Shown here: piece after piece, positions 23,101 to 31,155 of the stretch
Layout of the letters: each line of letters opens with the position of its first letter
How positions within the stretch are numbered: the stretch's first letter is position 1
Source of the DNA: Psococerastis gibbosa
Lineage: Eukaryota; Arthropoda; Insecta; Psocodea; Psocidae
DNA: 64,000 bases
Assembly (NCBI GenBank): GCA_963971405.1
Contig: OZ020484.1
Location: forward strand, 14,570,001-14,634,000
Direction of reading: 5' to 3'
Program-made: the position numbers and the translations under genes
The notes under the pieces: generated by a model
Database searches by the model: none
Told to the model about the DNA's origin: nothing
What the model saw: only the letters and a program-made list of their open reading frames with translations

Positions 23101-23320
23101 GATTCAAATTGCAATCGAGCAGAGGAAGATCACGACCAAGGGAGACGTGTCGAGCGCAGTTATGAACGACACCGTGCGGAATATAAAAGACGCGTCGCAC
23201 CGCAATGTCCGGGACTGGCTCATATTCCGTGAGTACATGAACGTACTCGAGTACGTTATCGCAGTCTTCGAGCATATCTTGACTAAGTACAAGGAAATTT
23301 CCAAAAAAGAAGACTATTAG
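7871..23320 (+). CDS. Gene 1: predicted secreted four-helix-bundle cytokine-like protein, joined from four exons (7871-8185, 21294-21483, 22646-22779, 23090-23320)
   Basis: Seen: the four exons splice with GT/AG borders into one 289-residue open frame, with intron phases 0, 1 and 0. A hydrophobic leader covers residues 1 to about 40. Predicted amphipathic helices lie at about 80-112 (A), 170-195 (B), 200-227 (C, crossing the last intron) and 250-283 (D). The long A-B loop carries sequons NRT (N131) and NKS (N144). Known: long-chain class I helical cytokines (IL-6, CNTF, CLCF1 and probably insect Unpaired) have this layout, and their genes tend to have one intron after helix A and others near B/C. 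Inferred: a secreted ligand, perhaps for a Domeless-type JAK/STAT receptor. The D helix core W256-L-x-F-R-E261 through F273 resembles CNTF/CLCF1 D helices in its spacing. The long introns are full of transposons, but the exons are intact. It could be another secreted helical bundle. The coding call is firm; the family call is moderate. Confidence 0.75.
8235..8380 (+). repeat. D-family repeat directly after gene 1 exon 1
   Basis: It shares CGCCATGCGATCGGAGATGT and AGAGGTCAATCGGATACATT with the copy at 1735. It lies at the start of the first gene 1 intron. Confidence 0.55.
9253..9525. repeat. 'GGGATTAACATAATACC' family, copy 3
   Basis: GGGATTAACATAATACCGAG opens it and GCGCGGGAAATTC follows, as in copies 1 and 2. 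Confidence 0.55.
9580..9775 (-). mobile_element. tRNA-Glu-derived SINE
   Basis: Read on the minus strand the head is GTCAGGACATGTAGAG with the body block CTTCGGAGGGCATGT and the tail TAGCCCTAACTTCGG. It has drifted from the other copies. Confidence 0.7.
9875..10097 (+). mobile_element. tRNA-Glu-derived SINE, full length
   Basis: The pol III A-box-like region is TAGAGCAGTGGAACGG and the B box is GGTTCGAGTCCCAC. The anticodon loop CTTTCACC reads UUC, as in tRNA-Glu. The body ends GGTTGGCTTAGTAATAGAAC and the tail is (TTTA)n. It forms an inverted pair with the copy at 9580. Confidence 0.8.
10540..10620 (-). pseudogene. Degenerate LINE 3' end
   Basis: The minus strand reads GCCATGATGATCACTAATCT and then a purine-rich end, matching the better copy at 12500-12690. 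Confidence 0.35.
10725..10990. repeat. Fragment of the 'GTGGATTCCGAACC' dispersed family
   Basis: The segment TGGCGGCCTTTT through CTAGTAGCCTACAACTCAGC corresponds to the complement of 28430-28500. An open frame of 63 codons runs through it but is not conserved. Confidence 0.4.
11160..11300 (+). pseudogene. Possible LINE C-terminal fragment
   Basis: The frame reads IDEAVDSEDRKLTVHNWSQN, then AASSEEWR, similar in spacing to the W...A-x-x-x-x-E-W-R tails of non-LTR retrotransposon ORF2 proteins. There is no catalytic domain. A chance frame is possible. Confidence 0.25.
11729..11870 (+). pseudogene. LINE ORF2 C-terminal tail with (AGA)n end
   Basis: The frame ends DELG-type VRRWW, then RRSVVEQAKAHQGL and stop at 11843-11845, followed by an AGAAGA microsatellite. 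This is the familiar end of arthropod non-LTR retrotransposon ORF2 proteins. A decayed minus copy is at 40740-40932. Confidence 0.6.
11911..12425. other. No clear feature
   Basis: A T tract lies at 11911-11928. A 91-codon frame at 12094-12369 lacks any motif I recognise and has no usable splice context. Confidence 0.35.
12500..12690 (-). pseudogene. LINE ORF2 3' end with (AAG)n tail
   Basis: The minus strand reads QDAMMIANLREKRH and then stop, followed by AAGAAGAAGAAG. This matches the usual C-terminal '-AMIANLR-' ending of another non-LTR family. Confidence 0.45.
13588..13911. mobile_element. Harbinger-like MITE ('GGTTTCCACCGACC' ends)
   Basis: The ends GGCGCGGTTTCCACCGACCT and its complement enclose a shared interior with a TGATCATTGATCAATTTTAA block. 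The right part carries the CTAGCCGG segment of the larger elements. The flanks are TAA and TTA. Confidence 0.6.
14018..14475. mobile_element. Harbinger-like MITE ('GGCGCTTATTCCACC' ends)
   Basis: The outer ends GGCGCTTATTCCACC, then CAATAGTCAATAGTAAATGT, return inverted near 14440-14475. The interior equals the TGATCATAGAGTAAAATCAC block of its relatives. It is a longer relative of the perfect hairpin at 50943. Confidence 0.65.
14988..15190. mobile_element. Palindromic MITE ('GTAGACTACTTTATGCATCA')
   Basis: GTAGACTACTTTATGCATCA at the left is answered by TGATGCATGAAGTAGGTAGT at the right. A relative lies at 63662-63845. Confidence 0.6.
15565..15634 (+). mobile_element. tRNA-like head of a second SINE family
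   Basis: A 7-bp acceptor-like stem (GGGCTTG with CGAGCCC), the D-arm motif TGGTCCAGCGGTTAAGA and a 5-bp stem with loop CCAGTTA are present. The segment before the anticodon stem is too long, base 33 is C rather than T, and the T-arm lacks one C. It is therefore a tRNA-derived repeat, not a working tRNA gene. The tail CTCTAATTTCGGTTA links it to 20048-20235. Confidence 0.55.
16030..16115 (-). repeat. SINE tail fragment
   Basis: TTAGGGCCTATGGCCCTCTC followed by TTACACCTA resembles the 3' part of the tRNA-Glu SINE on the minus strand. Confidence 0.4.
16345..16506. mobile_element. Hairpin MITE, arms about 65 bp
   Basis: AAGTATTACTAAAAAATATT, then AAAAGCGACCGGTTTCG, is mirrored by AAACCGGTCGCTTTTAATCT, then AGTAATACTTGAC. 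The loop is short. Confidence 0.65.
17358..17741. mobile_element. Composite Harbinger-like MITE
   Basis: The outer ends are GGCGCCCATTCCATTGACCG and complement. An inner second pair, TTCCACCGATCTCGCATTGC and complement, makes a nested palindrome. The flanks are TTA and TAA. Near-identical architecture is seen at 37540-37915 and 57849-58232. Confidence 0.7.
18186..19625 (+). repeat. 0.9-kb dispersed family with (CAGA)n, interrupted by a MITE
   Basis: It starts GAACCGGTCCAAGTTTACTC and ends near CTTTCCTTATACTACGTAT. Just before the end come AAAATCGACCGAGTAGTTTG and a CAGA microsatellite (19466-19504). Parts are repeated twice (18600-18900 and 18960-19300). The MITE at 18251-18567 is inserted near its start. 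Other copies are at 20300-21150, 23545-24330 and 32817-33680. The class is unknown. Confidence 0.6.
18251..18567. mobile_element. Harbinger-like MITE with TTA duplication
   Basis: The ends GGCGGGGTTTCCACCGACCT and complement lie between TTA (18248-18250) and TTA (18568-18570). It sits inside the 0.9-kb repeat. Confidence 0.75.
20048..20235. repeat. Head-to-head inverted tRNA-SINE copies
   Basis: The left half reads on the minus strand as a tRNA-like unit (GGTCCAGCGGTATAGACGAC, then GGGTTCGAATCC). The right half is the 3' part of the same unit on the plus strand (GTGGGCTCGAATCCCGCCAA). The tails CTAATTTCGG and TTAATTTCGATTATA match. Together they form a large imperfect hairpin. Confidence 0.6.
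20300..21150 (+). repeat. 0.9-kb dispersed family, copy 2
   Basis: It carries the same blocks as copy 1 (GTTACTCTATTTAACAC, AGGACCTCAAAACGTGTAAA, CTTTCCTTATACTGCGTAT), with a shortened CAGA region. Confidence 0.55.
21294..21483 (+). CDS. Gene 1 exon 2: end of helix A and A-B loop
   Basis: The acceptor TTTTGTCGTAG ends at 21293 and the donor is CTAA|GTAAGT. The exon is 190 nt, entered in phase 0 and left in phase 1. It encodes residues 106-168, starting VMSTFGVDY. The middle is rich in His and Trp and carries two N-glycosylation sequons (NRT, NKS). The tail is acidic (HLEQQ to NEDIDKLL). A long, glycosylated, mostly non-helical segment between helices A and B is what a long-chain helical cytokine would show. 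The next codon is completed across the intron as A|AT (Asn169), giving KLLNGGLEKV. Confidence 0.8.
21740..21963 (-). mobile_element. tRNA-Glu-derived SINE in a gene 1 intron
   Basis: The minus strand carries GTCAGGACATGTAGAGTAGT, the B box GGTTCGAGTCCCAC and the CTTCGGAGGGCATGTAAAGC body. The (TTTA)n tail lies at the left. Confidence 0.75.
22084..22323. mobile_element. hAT-type MITE with perfect 8-bp duplication
   Basis: It starts CAGTGGCTGCGCTACGG and ends CTAGCGCCGCCACTG. TATATACA flanks it on both sides (22076-22083 and 22324-22331). The interior has C tracts. Confidence 0.75.
22483..22596 (+). mobile_element. 5'-truncated tRNA-Glu SINE
   Basis: It begins at GGGCATGTAAAGCAGGCG and ends GGTTGGCTTAGTAGCAGAAC. 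It lies 50 bases before gene 1 exon 3. Confidence 0.65.
22646..22779 (+). CDS. Gene 1 exon 3: helix B and start of helix C
   Basis: The acceptor CGCCTTTCAG ends at 22645, and the exon is followed by GTGAGTATA at 22780. It is 134 nt, entered in phase 1 and left in phase 0. It encodes residues 170-213. GGLEKVYEFLQKIAVGLDQ reads as an amphipathic helix with heptad-like hydrophobic spacing (V, F-L, I-A, L, V-V). After a short YNGD turn, KQQFERSNQELLK begins helix C. The frame fits only the phase-1 donor of the previous exon, which supports the splice model. Confidence 0.8.
23090..23320 (+). CDS. Gene 1 exon 4: rest of helix C, C-D loop, helix D and stop
   Basis: The acceptor TTGTTTAAG ends at 23089. 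The exon is phase 0, codes for 76 residues (214-289) and ends at TAG. It opens with VLCEIQIAIEQRK (end of helix C; C216), then a polar loop, then a long helix from about residue 250 to 283 containing RNVRDWLIFREYMNVLEY. The C terminus is lysine-rich. GC content is visibly higher than in the surrounding introns, as expected for selected coding sequence. I see no AATAAA in the roughly 220 bases between the stop and the repeat that begins near 23545, so the 3' end is unresolved. Confidence 0.82.
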   Translation, partial: VLCEIQIAIEQRKITTKGDVSSAVMNDTVRNIKDASHRNVRDWLIFREYMNVLEYVIAVFEHILTKYKEISKKEDY

Positions 23321-23544
23321 CCCTATGCAGAGCAGCCAGATTCCAAAATTTTCGGCAAAATATTTAGGTCACTAGTGTTATAATACGTACGTAGTCTTTC
23401 TAAAATCCCGTAGTTGGTTAAGTCGAGCTAACCCCTGTTACAATGCCAAATGTAAGCATATCAAAACTTGCCCATTGTCACTTCCAATCGCTGTGTGGGT
23501 TGACATTGAGGAGTAATCCAGTAAGCCGGCTGTTAGAAATTCAT

Positions 23545-24330
23545 TCGGAGAGATCCGGTTCAAGTTTGCTCGAACATGCTTTCCTGTTTATCAATTAGTA
23601 TAGGTGCAGACATAGATAATATGAGTATTCCATAGTAAATAATTTTCCTAGGGTTAAATTTCGGTTGCCTCGACATTCCCTATCCCAAAGCACTGAATTG
23701 AACTATAGGACGATTGCATAGTCTAGAACGCGCACACCAATACATTACAACACGGCAAGGTATGCATTACATTCTGAATTCTCCATAATTTCTTCAAAAA
23801 TATTTTTTTTTTATTAAAAATCAAAACTTTGCTAAGGAAATGAACCTGTTCGGTTTTGTTATTCTATTTAACACCTAAAACATACCTGAAGTTAGAATGG
23901 AAAGGTTCAACTGAAAATTATTTTTTAGTCTTTTTTTTATAAAAATTGAGTCTTTTTTTTACCCCCGGCTATCAAGGTGTCAGTGACCTATTGTGGTTTG
24001 CTAACCTTAATTACGACTACAATATATGTCAATTTAAAGAAAATCGTTCGAGCCGTTTTAGGGAATAATGTTTTTTAGCTTTGGAGTTTTGAAAGGTTAA
24101 ACCCCCCAAAATTGATTTAGTCTAAAATTTAATTTTTAGTCTAAAATTTTTCTTTGCTAAACTTAAGTCAAATTCACCGAATAGTTTGCGCACAAACTGA
24201 CCAAAAGACAGATCGACAAACAGACAGTTATTTCGTAAAAACCACTGTTTTTTGTTCCTCAAAACGTGTAACTCCACGGAAATCTCTAGATCGAAAATTT
24301 CGACCTTCACAAAGTTTTCCTTACAGCATA
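23545..24330 (+). repeat. 0.9-kb dispersed family, copy 3
   Basis: It starts GTTCAAGTTTGCTCGAACAT and carries ATTCTATTTAACACCTAAAA, ACCAAAAGACAGATCGACAA and CAAAGTTTTCCTTA. It begins 225 bases after the gene 1 stop. Confidence 0.55.
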
Positions 24331-24986
24331 TTAACGTAAATATTTTCCTTTCCTGTTCATACGACATTGTAAGGAAAGGAACAATGTCAAAAATGTGTAA
24401 AACCTGTTGTCAGGACATAGTTAATGGTCTGCTTTTTAAGATAAGTCTACATAAACACGGCTGCTATGCCTAACGTCAGTCTGTCTCGTCTTGCCTAATT
24501 TTATTGATATACGATTGATATTAATCTGTCACTTCCCTTACTGCCGCCATATTGGGTCAAGATCAGTCCAGTTGGTACAAAGCTGGAATATGAAACGGAA
24601 GATTTACTTTAATATTGGGGTTCTGGACTCAACATAAATGAAACAAATTTCCCCTAGGACTGGGTACACTCAACCTTAACCCTTTGAACGCTATTGGGAC
24701 ACTATCGTCCCACACCAAGAAGAAAAAAATCTGATGGGTCTACATTGTTCCCTAGATGCACAGAAAATGTGCAAGTCCGGTATATACAGTCATTTCAACG
24801 TTGTTATGTTGGTAGCTTGCTGTGACGTCACGCAATATGGCTACCTACAATGACAACGAACGGGCATGTTGCCAACCAGTAACCACAACATCCCAGATAA
24901 AGCATTGGTCAAAAAAGAGGATTCGCATATAGGATTAGAACCGTGCTGAGTTATTTTTTATGTGACGGTTTACCAATGCATACACC

Positions 24987-25303
24987 CAGTGGCGTAGCCA
25001 GATTTTTTTTTTATTTTGGGGGGGGTCCAGTTTTCATTAAGTTTGCCCGTTTACGATAGGTTTTCGAATGGGGTGGTGTTTCATTTGGCGCCCCCTCCCC
25101 CTGGGATTGTTTTTTAAAAAATAGGCCCGAAATAGTTCGTCGGCAAAATTTTTTTTAATTTTATTAGCAAAACTGGAAAAAGGGGGACAGAGGGCGATTT
25201 TTTTTTATAGATAAATATCTAAAAAAATTGCTCTTTTGTTAAAATTTGGGGGGGGGGGGTCCGGACCCCGCTGACCCCCCCCCCTCCCTTGTCTACGCCA
25301 CTG
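24987..25303. mobile_element. hAT-type MITE with perfect 8-bp duplication and G/C tracts
   Basis: It starts CAGTGGCGTAGCCAG and ends CTACGCCACTG. CATACACC flanks it at 24979-24986 and 25304-25311. GGTCCGGACCCC lies between poly-G and poly-C runs. Confidence 0.8.
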
Positions 25304-25311
25304 CATACACC

Positions 25312-26545
25312 ACTCAAAACAATGGAATCTTCCTACATCCATGACATAAAATGGTATTTTTAAACAAATATATTTTTTGGAAAAGGTGTAACAGTAGAAT
25401 ATCGTCTATCAGACGTGTCATAACTCATCATAATTCAGTATTCAGTGCCCCTCTGGTTACCCCCTTCCATAGTTGGTAGGCCCTGGACTAAGTCCTTTTT
25501 TTTCGTTTTTTCGCCGCTATAGTCCGAATATCATTCTTCCTCGTAGCGTAGCCACTTAACAACCGAATCACAAATCAGACATGCTAGTTTTGGGCCCAAT
25601 CTGACGGTTTTTAACATTAACATTTAACATGGCGGTCATTAACGCCATCAAATTAAGCAGCAGGATGTACAGTGTTCAGATTGGTTACATTGATGAGTTG
25701 CTGGTAGTCAGAGATTCCAACGAAAATCACTGTGTTCCCATAAACATGATCCCAACGCGCCTTTTTGGCTTTGTGGCACCCGTTTTAGTAAAAATTGTAA
25801 TGTTTTTTTTTTTTTTTATAAATACACGGATTATTATTATTATTTAAGGTAATGAAGCCACTACTGTGAACAATAGGAATTACTAACCTATGCCATGCTG
25901 TACAAGACGTACATACATACTGTTTTATAAGACTTTTGCCTTATTTACACAATCCCATGACTTAATATTGGCGTCTAATTAATTTTTAACTGTAGAATTA
26001 GGAAGTACAAAATCTTAGTGTAATTTGCTCGCTTTAGTTTCATAACATAATAACTTATTTAATTATCATTCAATTTATTTAAAATCATTCGGACGATATT
26101 TAAACACATAAATTGAAAATTATTGTATCACGTACTTAGTCCGTTGGCTGTTTCATGTTTCACTATTGTCATCGTTGTAAATAAATAATTTCGTATTATA
26201 CAAATAACTTTGTTCTCTTGTGTAGATCTGTTTCAAAATGGTATTGCTGTATTGTATTATAATTTGGGGCTGTTATGAATTTCTATCCTTATTAATGTTA
26301 AGGATTTCTCATGTATTTTTGAATTATTTATTTAATTTGATGGATTGTATGCCATACTATTGCATTTAAAGTAACTTACACTTCATTGATTTGATAAGAG
26401 TTATTATTTGCGTACTTTTCAGCTCTGACCCACCAAGAGAATATTATCTTATATTAATTGTATTAATCTTTACTTTGGTACTTACGTACTTTTATTGTTA
26501 TAGAGAAATCTAAAAAGCTAGCCTATGATGGTGTAACACACCGAG
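25312..26545. other. AT-rich intergenic DNA, no gene recognised
   Basis: One 72-codon frame at 25629-25847 ends in a T tract and has no motif. Otherwise I see nothing. Confidence 0.45.
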
Positions 26546-26756
26546 TATACGAGGTGTGTTCAAAAAATAACTGGAATGTTCGCTTTTTGATAACTTTTTC
26601 TACGTTTGAATGAATGAATGAATATATTTTAATACAATACAATACAATGCGACAATACACAATACATTAATAATTAATAGAAATCACGCCACTGAGCAAA
26701 TGCCCGAGTGTGGAGTTAACACCACGAAATACTACATATCAGTAAAAGTATGCTAG

Positions 26757-27560
26757 TATGCTTATACCACTCGTAAACTCTTGCTTTAGCCTACTCATAA
26801 CAGACTCACCATAGGTCTTTGCTAACATTTCACACACTTTGTTACACTTTATTCCATTTTTTACGCAAAATGTAATACGAAATGTACTACGATCCATTTC
26901 TTTTAACAAACGAAAATCGCAAAGTTCATAAATTCACGTCTAACCTTAGCGGCCATCTTGGAAACGCTTATACCACTCGTAAACTCTTGTTTTACTCATA
27001 ACAGACTCACCATACGCCTTTGTTAACATTTCACACACTTTGTTACACTTTATTCCATTTTTTACGCAAAATGTAATACAAAATATACTACGATCCATTT
27101 CTTATAACAAACGAAAATCGCAAAGTTCATAAATTCACGTCTAACCTTAGCGGCCATCTTGGAAACGCTTATACCACTCGTAAACTCTTGTTTTACTCAT
27201 AACAGACTCACCATAGGCCTTTTTTTTAACATTTCACACACTTTGTTACACTTTATTCAATTTTTTACGCAAAATGTAATACGAAATGTACTACGATCCA
27301 TTTCTTTTAACAAACGAAAATCACCAAGTTCATAAAAACACGTCTAACCTTAGCGGCCATCTTGGAAACGCTTATACCACTCGTAAACTCTTGTTTTACT
27401 CATAACAGACTCACCATAGGCCTTTTTTTTAACATTTCACACACTTTGTTACACGTTATTCAATTTTTTACGTAAAATGTAATACAAAATATACTACGAT
27501 CCATTTCTTATAACAAACGAAAATCACCAAGTTCATAAAATCACGTCTAACCTTAGCAGC
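26757..27560 (-). repeat. Four tandem copies of a mariner transposase N-terminus
   Basis: The period is about 201-203 bp. On the minus strand each copy starts ATGGATCGTAG (ATG ends at 26897, 27098, 27301 and 27504) and encodes about 50 residues. They include VKNGIKCNKVCEML, then YGESVMSKTRVYEWYKRF and QDG. This is the DNA-binding helix-turn-helix part of mariner transposases. Confidence 0.75.
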
Positions 27561-27636
27561 TGCTACAGAAAAATTAAGACAATGAATACAACCGAAAATT
27601 TCATATTGATTCAGGAGCATGAATATCAACATAATA

Positions 27637-27862
27637 GGGCATGTAGAGTAGTGGTACAGACTCCAACTTTCACCCGAAAGGTTGTTGGTTCGAGTCCCAC
27701 ACTTACTACATTTTCTGGCCATGCTTCGGAGAACATGTAAAGCAGGTGGTCCCGAGTCTTCCTAGTTGAGTGTAAGAGAGGGCTTCGTCGTCCTAACTCC
27801 GCTAGGTTGGCTTAGTAATAGAACAAAAAAGTCAATACTTATTTATTTTATTTATTAATAAT
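27637..27862 (+). mobile_element. tRNA-Glu SINE inside the mariner relic
   Basis: It has GGGCATGTAGAGTAGTGGTA, the B box GGTTCGAGTCCCAC and the tail GGTTGGCTTAGTAATAGAAC, then (TTTA)n. Confidence 0.75.
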
Positions 27863-28380
27863 AATATAAAAAATTGACAATTATTGGAATCTTTAGAATT
27901 CCCGTTATTTTCTGAACACACCTCGTATTAGTTTTGTAGGTTCTTCAGGAATGTGTGCGATTATTAGAATGATTGAAATTGCCTACCGTACGTAAATTGA
28001 ACTGATTTTGTTTAACTTATTTAGGGATACGAAATGAAGCCGTCCTTTCTGATTATTGTTCATGTTTAGTATAGTATATAATAATTCTAGGCGTATGTAC
28101 TGTATTTTAATGCGTTAATTGTTTATTATTTATTGTCAGCAGTGAATTGAGTATTGTACATAGCAATGTGACTTTTTGATAATTTTATGACTGTAGACTT
28201 GTAGGCCGTATTTATTTTATTTTGATGACCAAAGAATAAATAAAAAATAAATGTCAAATAAGAAAAATAAGAAAATTGTCTTTTTAATACGTGCATGGCA
28301 TGTAGGCGTACCTGGTAAAATTACATAATATGCATGTCATCTGCCGGGTAAAATTATTTAGGCCTCTCTTAAAACAATAC

Positions 28381-29045
28381 CTATTCACCTATACTAGATA
28401 AGTACCTATATACTAAACTAGTATAGCCTAAGGTAAGGTTGCTAGGGCTGAGCTGGAGACTACTAGTGGGCTCACACGTGGCGGAAACAAAAAGGCCACC
28501 TGATACTGTGGCTAGCTGCAAATTTAACGAATAAGCACATTCTGACGTCCCATCGGAGGGTGTGGTGGCAAATCTGGTAGTATGGGATTGTCTAGAAAAA
28601 GTCACAGTAGCCCGAGGATGGCTATGTGTCGGGGCGAATGTAGTAGCAGTATGGTTGGACACAGTCGCAGGCCACGGTGTGGGCCCATAACACAGTGGAC
28701 CTCCTGATTATAGTGGACTCCGAACCACTTGGGAAACACAGTGAAGTCACACGATTAGTTCGGAGGTGACCAGGACAAGTCCTACCATGTTTCCCTACCG
28801 GTACTGCGCACTGTAGCTTTGAACCTGCTCTGGTCCGCAGCTCGGGTTGCCACTACTAAATAAGCACCACTACTAGGACACTCTTTTGCCCTGGGGTTGT
28901 GCCCGAAGGTGGAGGAACTCAATGAAGAGTCAACGGTACAAGGATGCAGAAGGCAACGGGAAACCATTGCATTACAATGCTCCAGTACAGTCTCTATTAC
29001 TACAGTATGACTATGCAAATTCGACACTCTACTGAGAGCTTGACT
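28381..29045. repeat. 'GTGGATTCCGAACC' dispersed family, long copy
   Basis: Shared blocks are GTGGACCTCCTGATTATAGT, CACACGATTAGTTCGGAGGT and CCATGTTTCCCTACCGG. Other copies are near 30040, 30560, 35890, 45375, 50460 and 59015. Open frames through it are not conserved. Confidence 0.55.
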
Positions 29046-30040
29046 TCCTTTCGGGGAGTCCGCGTATGGTATCTACGTATTAACAATTGGCATTAAGAAG
29101 GTCAATCCTTGATAGAAGAGGCATTCGAAGAAGGTAATTAATTAATTAAAGTAGAATAGTCGGTAGGCTAACGATTTTACTAACAGTCTACTGAAAACCA
29201 TATAGACTCCGTACAGAATGACTAAAAGACGCTCATTATAAGGGTGCCTCAGAACAATAAAATTAGAAGTGGATCGTTCTTTCGGGAGCCGTTCCTAAGA
29301 GCGGTTCTTGAGCTAGGAACTAGTTGCAACGGCTCCCGGACACAAAAATATTAGGTTCTTGAGGAACGCAATTATAAATGGGGATTTCCGGTCAGTTGCT
29401 TAACTCCACGGAAAATTAGTAAGAAATTAGTGTAAATGATTATTGAATAATGAATAATAATATATTATTAATGAATATTTTTTTTTACTTATTTTTACAT
29501 AAGCTAGCCATTGGCAAACTGGTTCCTACAAAGTATGGACAGGGCACGATTACTAGTCACCAGTATTGGGATTGAGCCTAAGCCAGGAACTGGCTCCTAA
29601 AAGAACGCGTATTAGGAACCGCTATTCTTGGATCACTGGAACTGTTAACGCAAGCTCCTGAAAAAAACAGGAATGGCGCACCTCTAAGAACAATCGCCTG
29701 CCCTGCCTGATAAGGTACCCTGTCGGTCTGTCCCATGCTTTAAGACTTTTTAAGGGTCAGAAGGATGCATAAACAATTAGCCTCATGTCTCATAGTCGCC
29801 TCAATCAGTATTATTAATATTTGCGAACTTGAGTTATGACACGCCTCCGATCGCATGGCGCTTAATGACTCTCACAAGTACAACAAGTAGTACAAGCGTG
29901 CTAACATCAAGGCGCCGAAGACCATTGCACGATCCATTTTTTTGATTTTTTTCCACTTCGTTTAATGTAGCCAACGGCCTTACCAAGTTGAATCCACCAG
30001 AACAAAGCCTGTCCCAAACTGCGGCAAACTTGGCAGTGTG
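29046..30040. other. Repeat-derived DNA including a D-family fragment
   Basis: The segment 29765-29890 matches the D family on the minus strand. GAACCG-type blocks near 29290 and 29620 recur inverted around CTAGGAACTAG, which suggests another palindromic element of about 380 bp. Confidence 0.35.
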
Positions 30041-30559
30041 CACAGCGTTGGCAGAGGAACATGGTGGGACATGATAACGTTCTGAGACTATACCAGTGTG
30101 TGTCGGGTCCTGCTCACCTCCGAATTAATCGTGTGACTTTACCATAGACATAGTAAAACTATAGACTCATCGTAAACATTCGGATTGAAGCCTCTTGACT
30201 TCGGCTATTTCCGTAGCATAGGAGCAGATTGAGCCTTTTGCCATTTGATACCGTGGTAACATTTTATTTTTTATAAGATTATTTAAAGATTATTTACAAC
30301 GGAAAATCATGCCAGGTAACCAGCAATATTTTTATGCACAACTTGGAGTACTTTTAATTTATATTTTTAACAATATTTTAAGCAAAGTTTTCCCTACTTT
30401 TAGATAAAAATAATTTTTTTTAATGCAGATCTTCCAGTACTTTTAATTTAAATGTTAGACAATATATATAATAAATATATCTATATATGAAACAACAAAG
30501 AAAACTATAAAGAAAACATGTAATAAAACTATTAAATTTGAATTTCCCGCCAAAATGCA

Positions 30560-30850
30560 CCTATGAGGGGGCGTGGTCGTGGCTTCAGTCCTCCAGCACA
30601 GCCGAAATACGACATGGTGGCTCCATAGTTTTATTAGCTCCATGGACTTTACTTTGTTCCCCAAGTGGTTCGGAATTCACTATAATCAGGAGGTCCACCC
30701 TGTCAGTCAATTCCCATTCTCCCCGAGTGAAAGGAGTCTGCCCATAGGGTGCCTCAAGTTAATAAACAGACTCCCTCCCCCCCACCAGACTGACAGGGTT
30801 GCTTGAAATAAAAATGCTGAAATCAGGCATTCGAAAACAAAACGAAATTA
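30560..30850. repeat. 'GTGGATTCCGAACC' family fragment
   Basis: It contains TTCCCCAAGTGGTTCGGAAT, then CTATAATCAGGAGGTCCACC, and ends in CCAGACTGACAGGGTTGCTT. Confidence 0.5.
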
Positions 30851-30989
30851 TTGTAATACAAATCTGGTGTTCAGGGTTACCTGTAGAGTTAATATATATT
30901 GTAGTATTCTGCCGTTGCTGTAGGTAAACACATAGACCTAGTGACCTAAGTGTGAATGTGTAATTCCCTATATATTCAATACACATAAG

Positions 30990-31155
30990 TAAGGCCGTGC
31001 CCAGGTTTTGATTGCGGGGGGGGGGGGGGGGTCCACAATTTTTTTTTACGTAATTTATTAATGAATGAATTCTTCAAACAATACAGGTTTACAAAAAGAA
31101 AAATTTCGGTGGGGGGGTCCGGACCCCTTGGATAACCCCCCTGGGCACGGCCATG
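30990..31155. mobile_element. hAT-type MITE ('GGCCGTGCCCAGG' ends)
   Basis: The ends are AAGGCCGTGCCCAGG and CCTGGGCACGGCCATG. The flanking 8-mers CACATAAG and CACCCAAG agree at 6 of 8 positions. The interior has a 17-G run and GGTCCGGACCCC. Confidence 0.6.

Larger units (their letters stand above)
26548..27927 (-). mobile_element. Mariner relic
   Basis: The terminal inverted repeats are TACGAGGTGTGTTCA at 26548 and TGAACACACCTCGTA ending at 27927, about 28 bp long with few mismatches, in a TA context. The transposase coding strand is minus. Only the N-terminal region survives, in tandem copies. The catalytic D,D,D part is missing. A SINE (27637-27862) is inserted between the tandem array and the right end. 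Confidence 0.7.

Noticed and set aside
25629..25847. 72-codon frame MAVINAIKLSSRMYSV...
   Set aside because: Runs into a T tract; no partner exons or motif.
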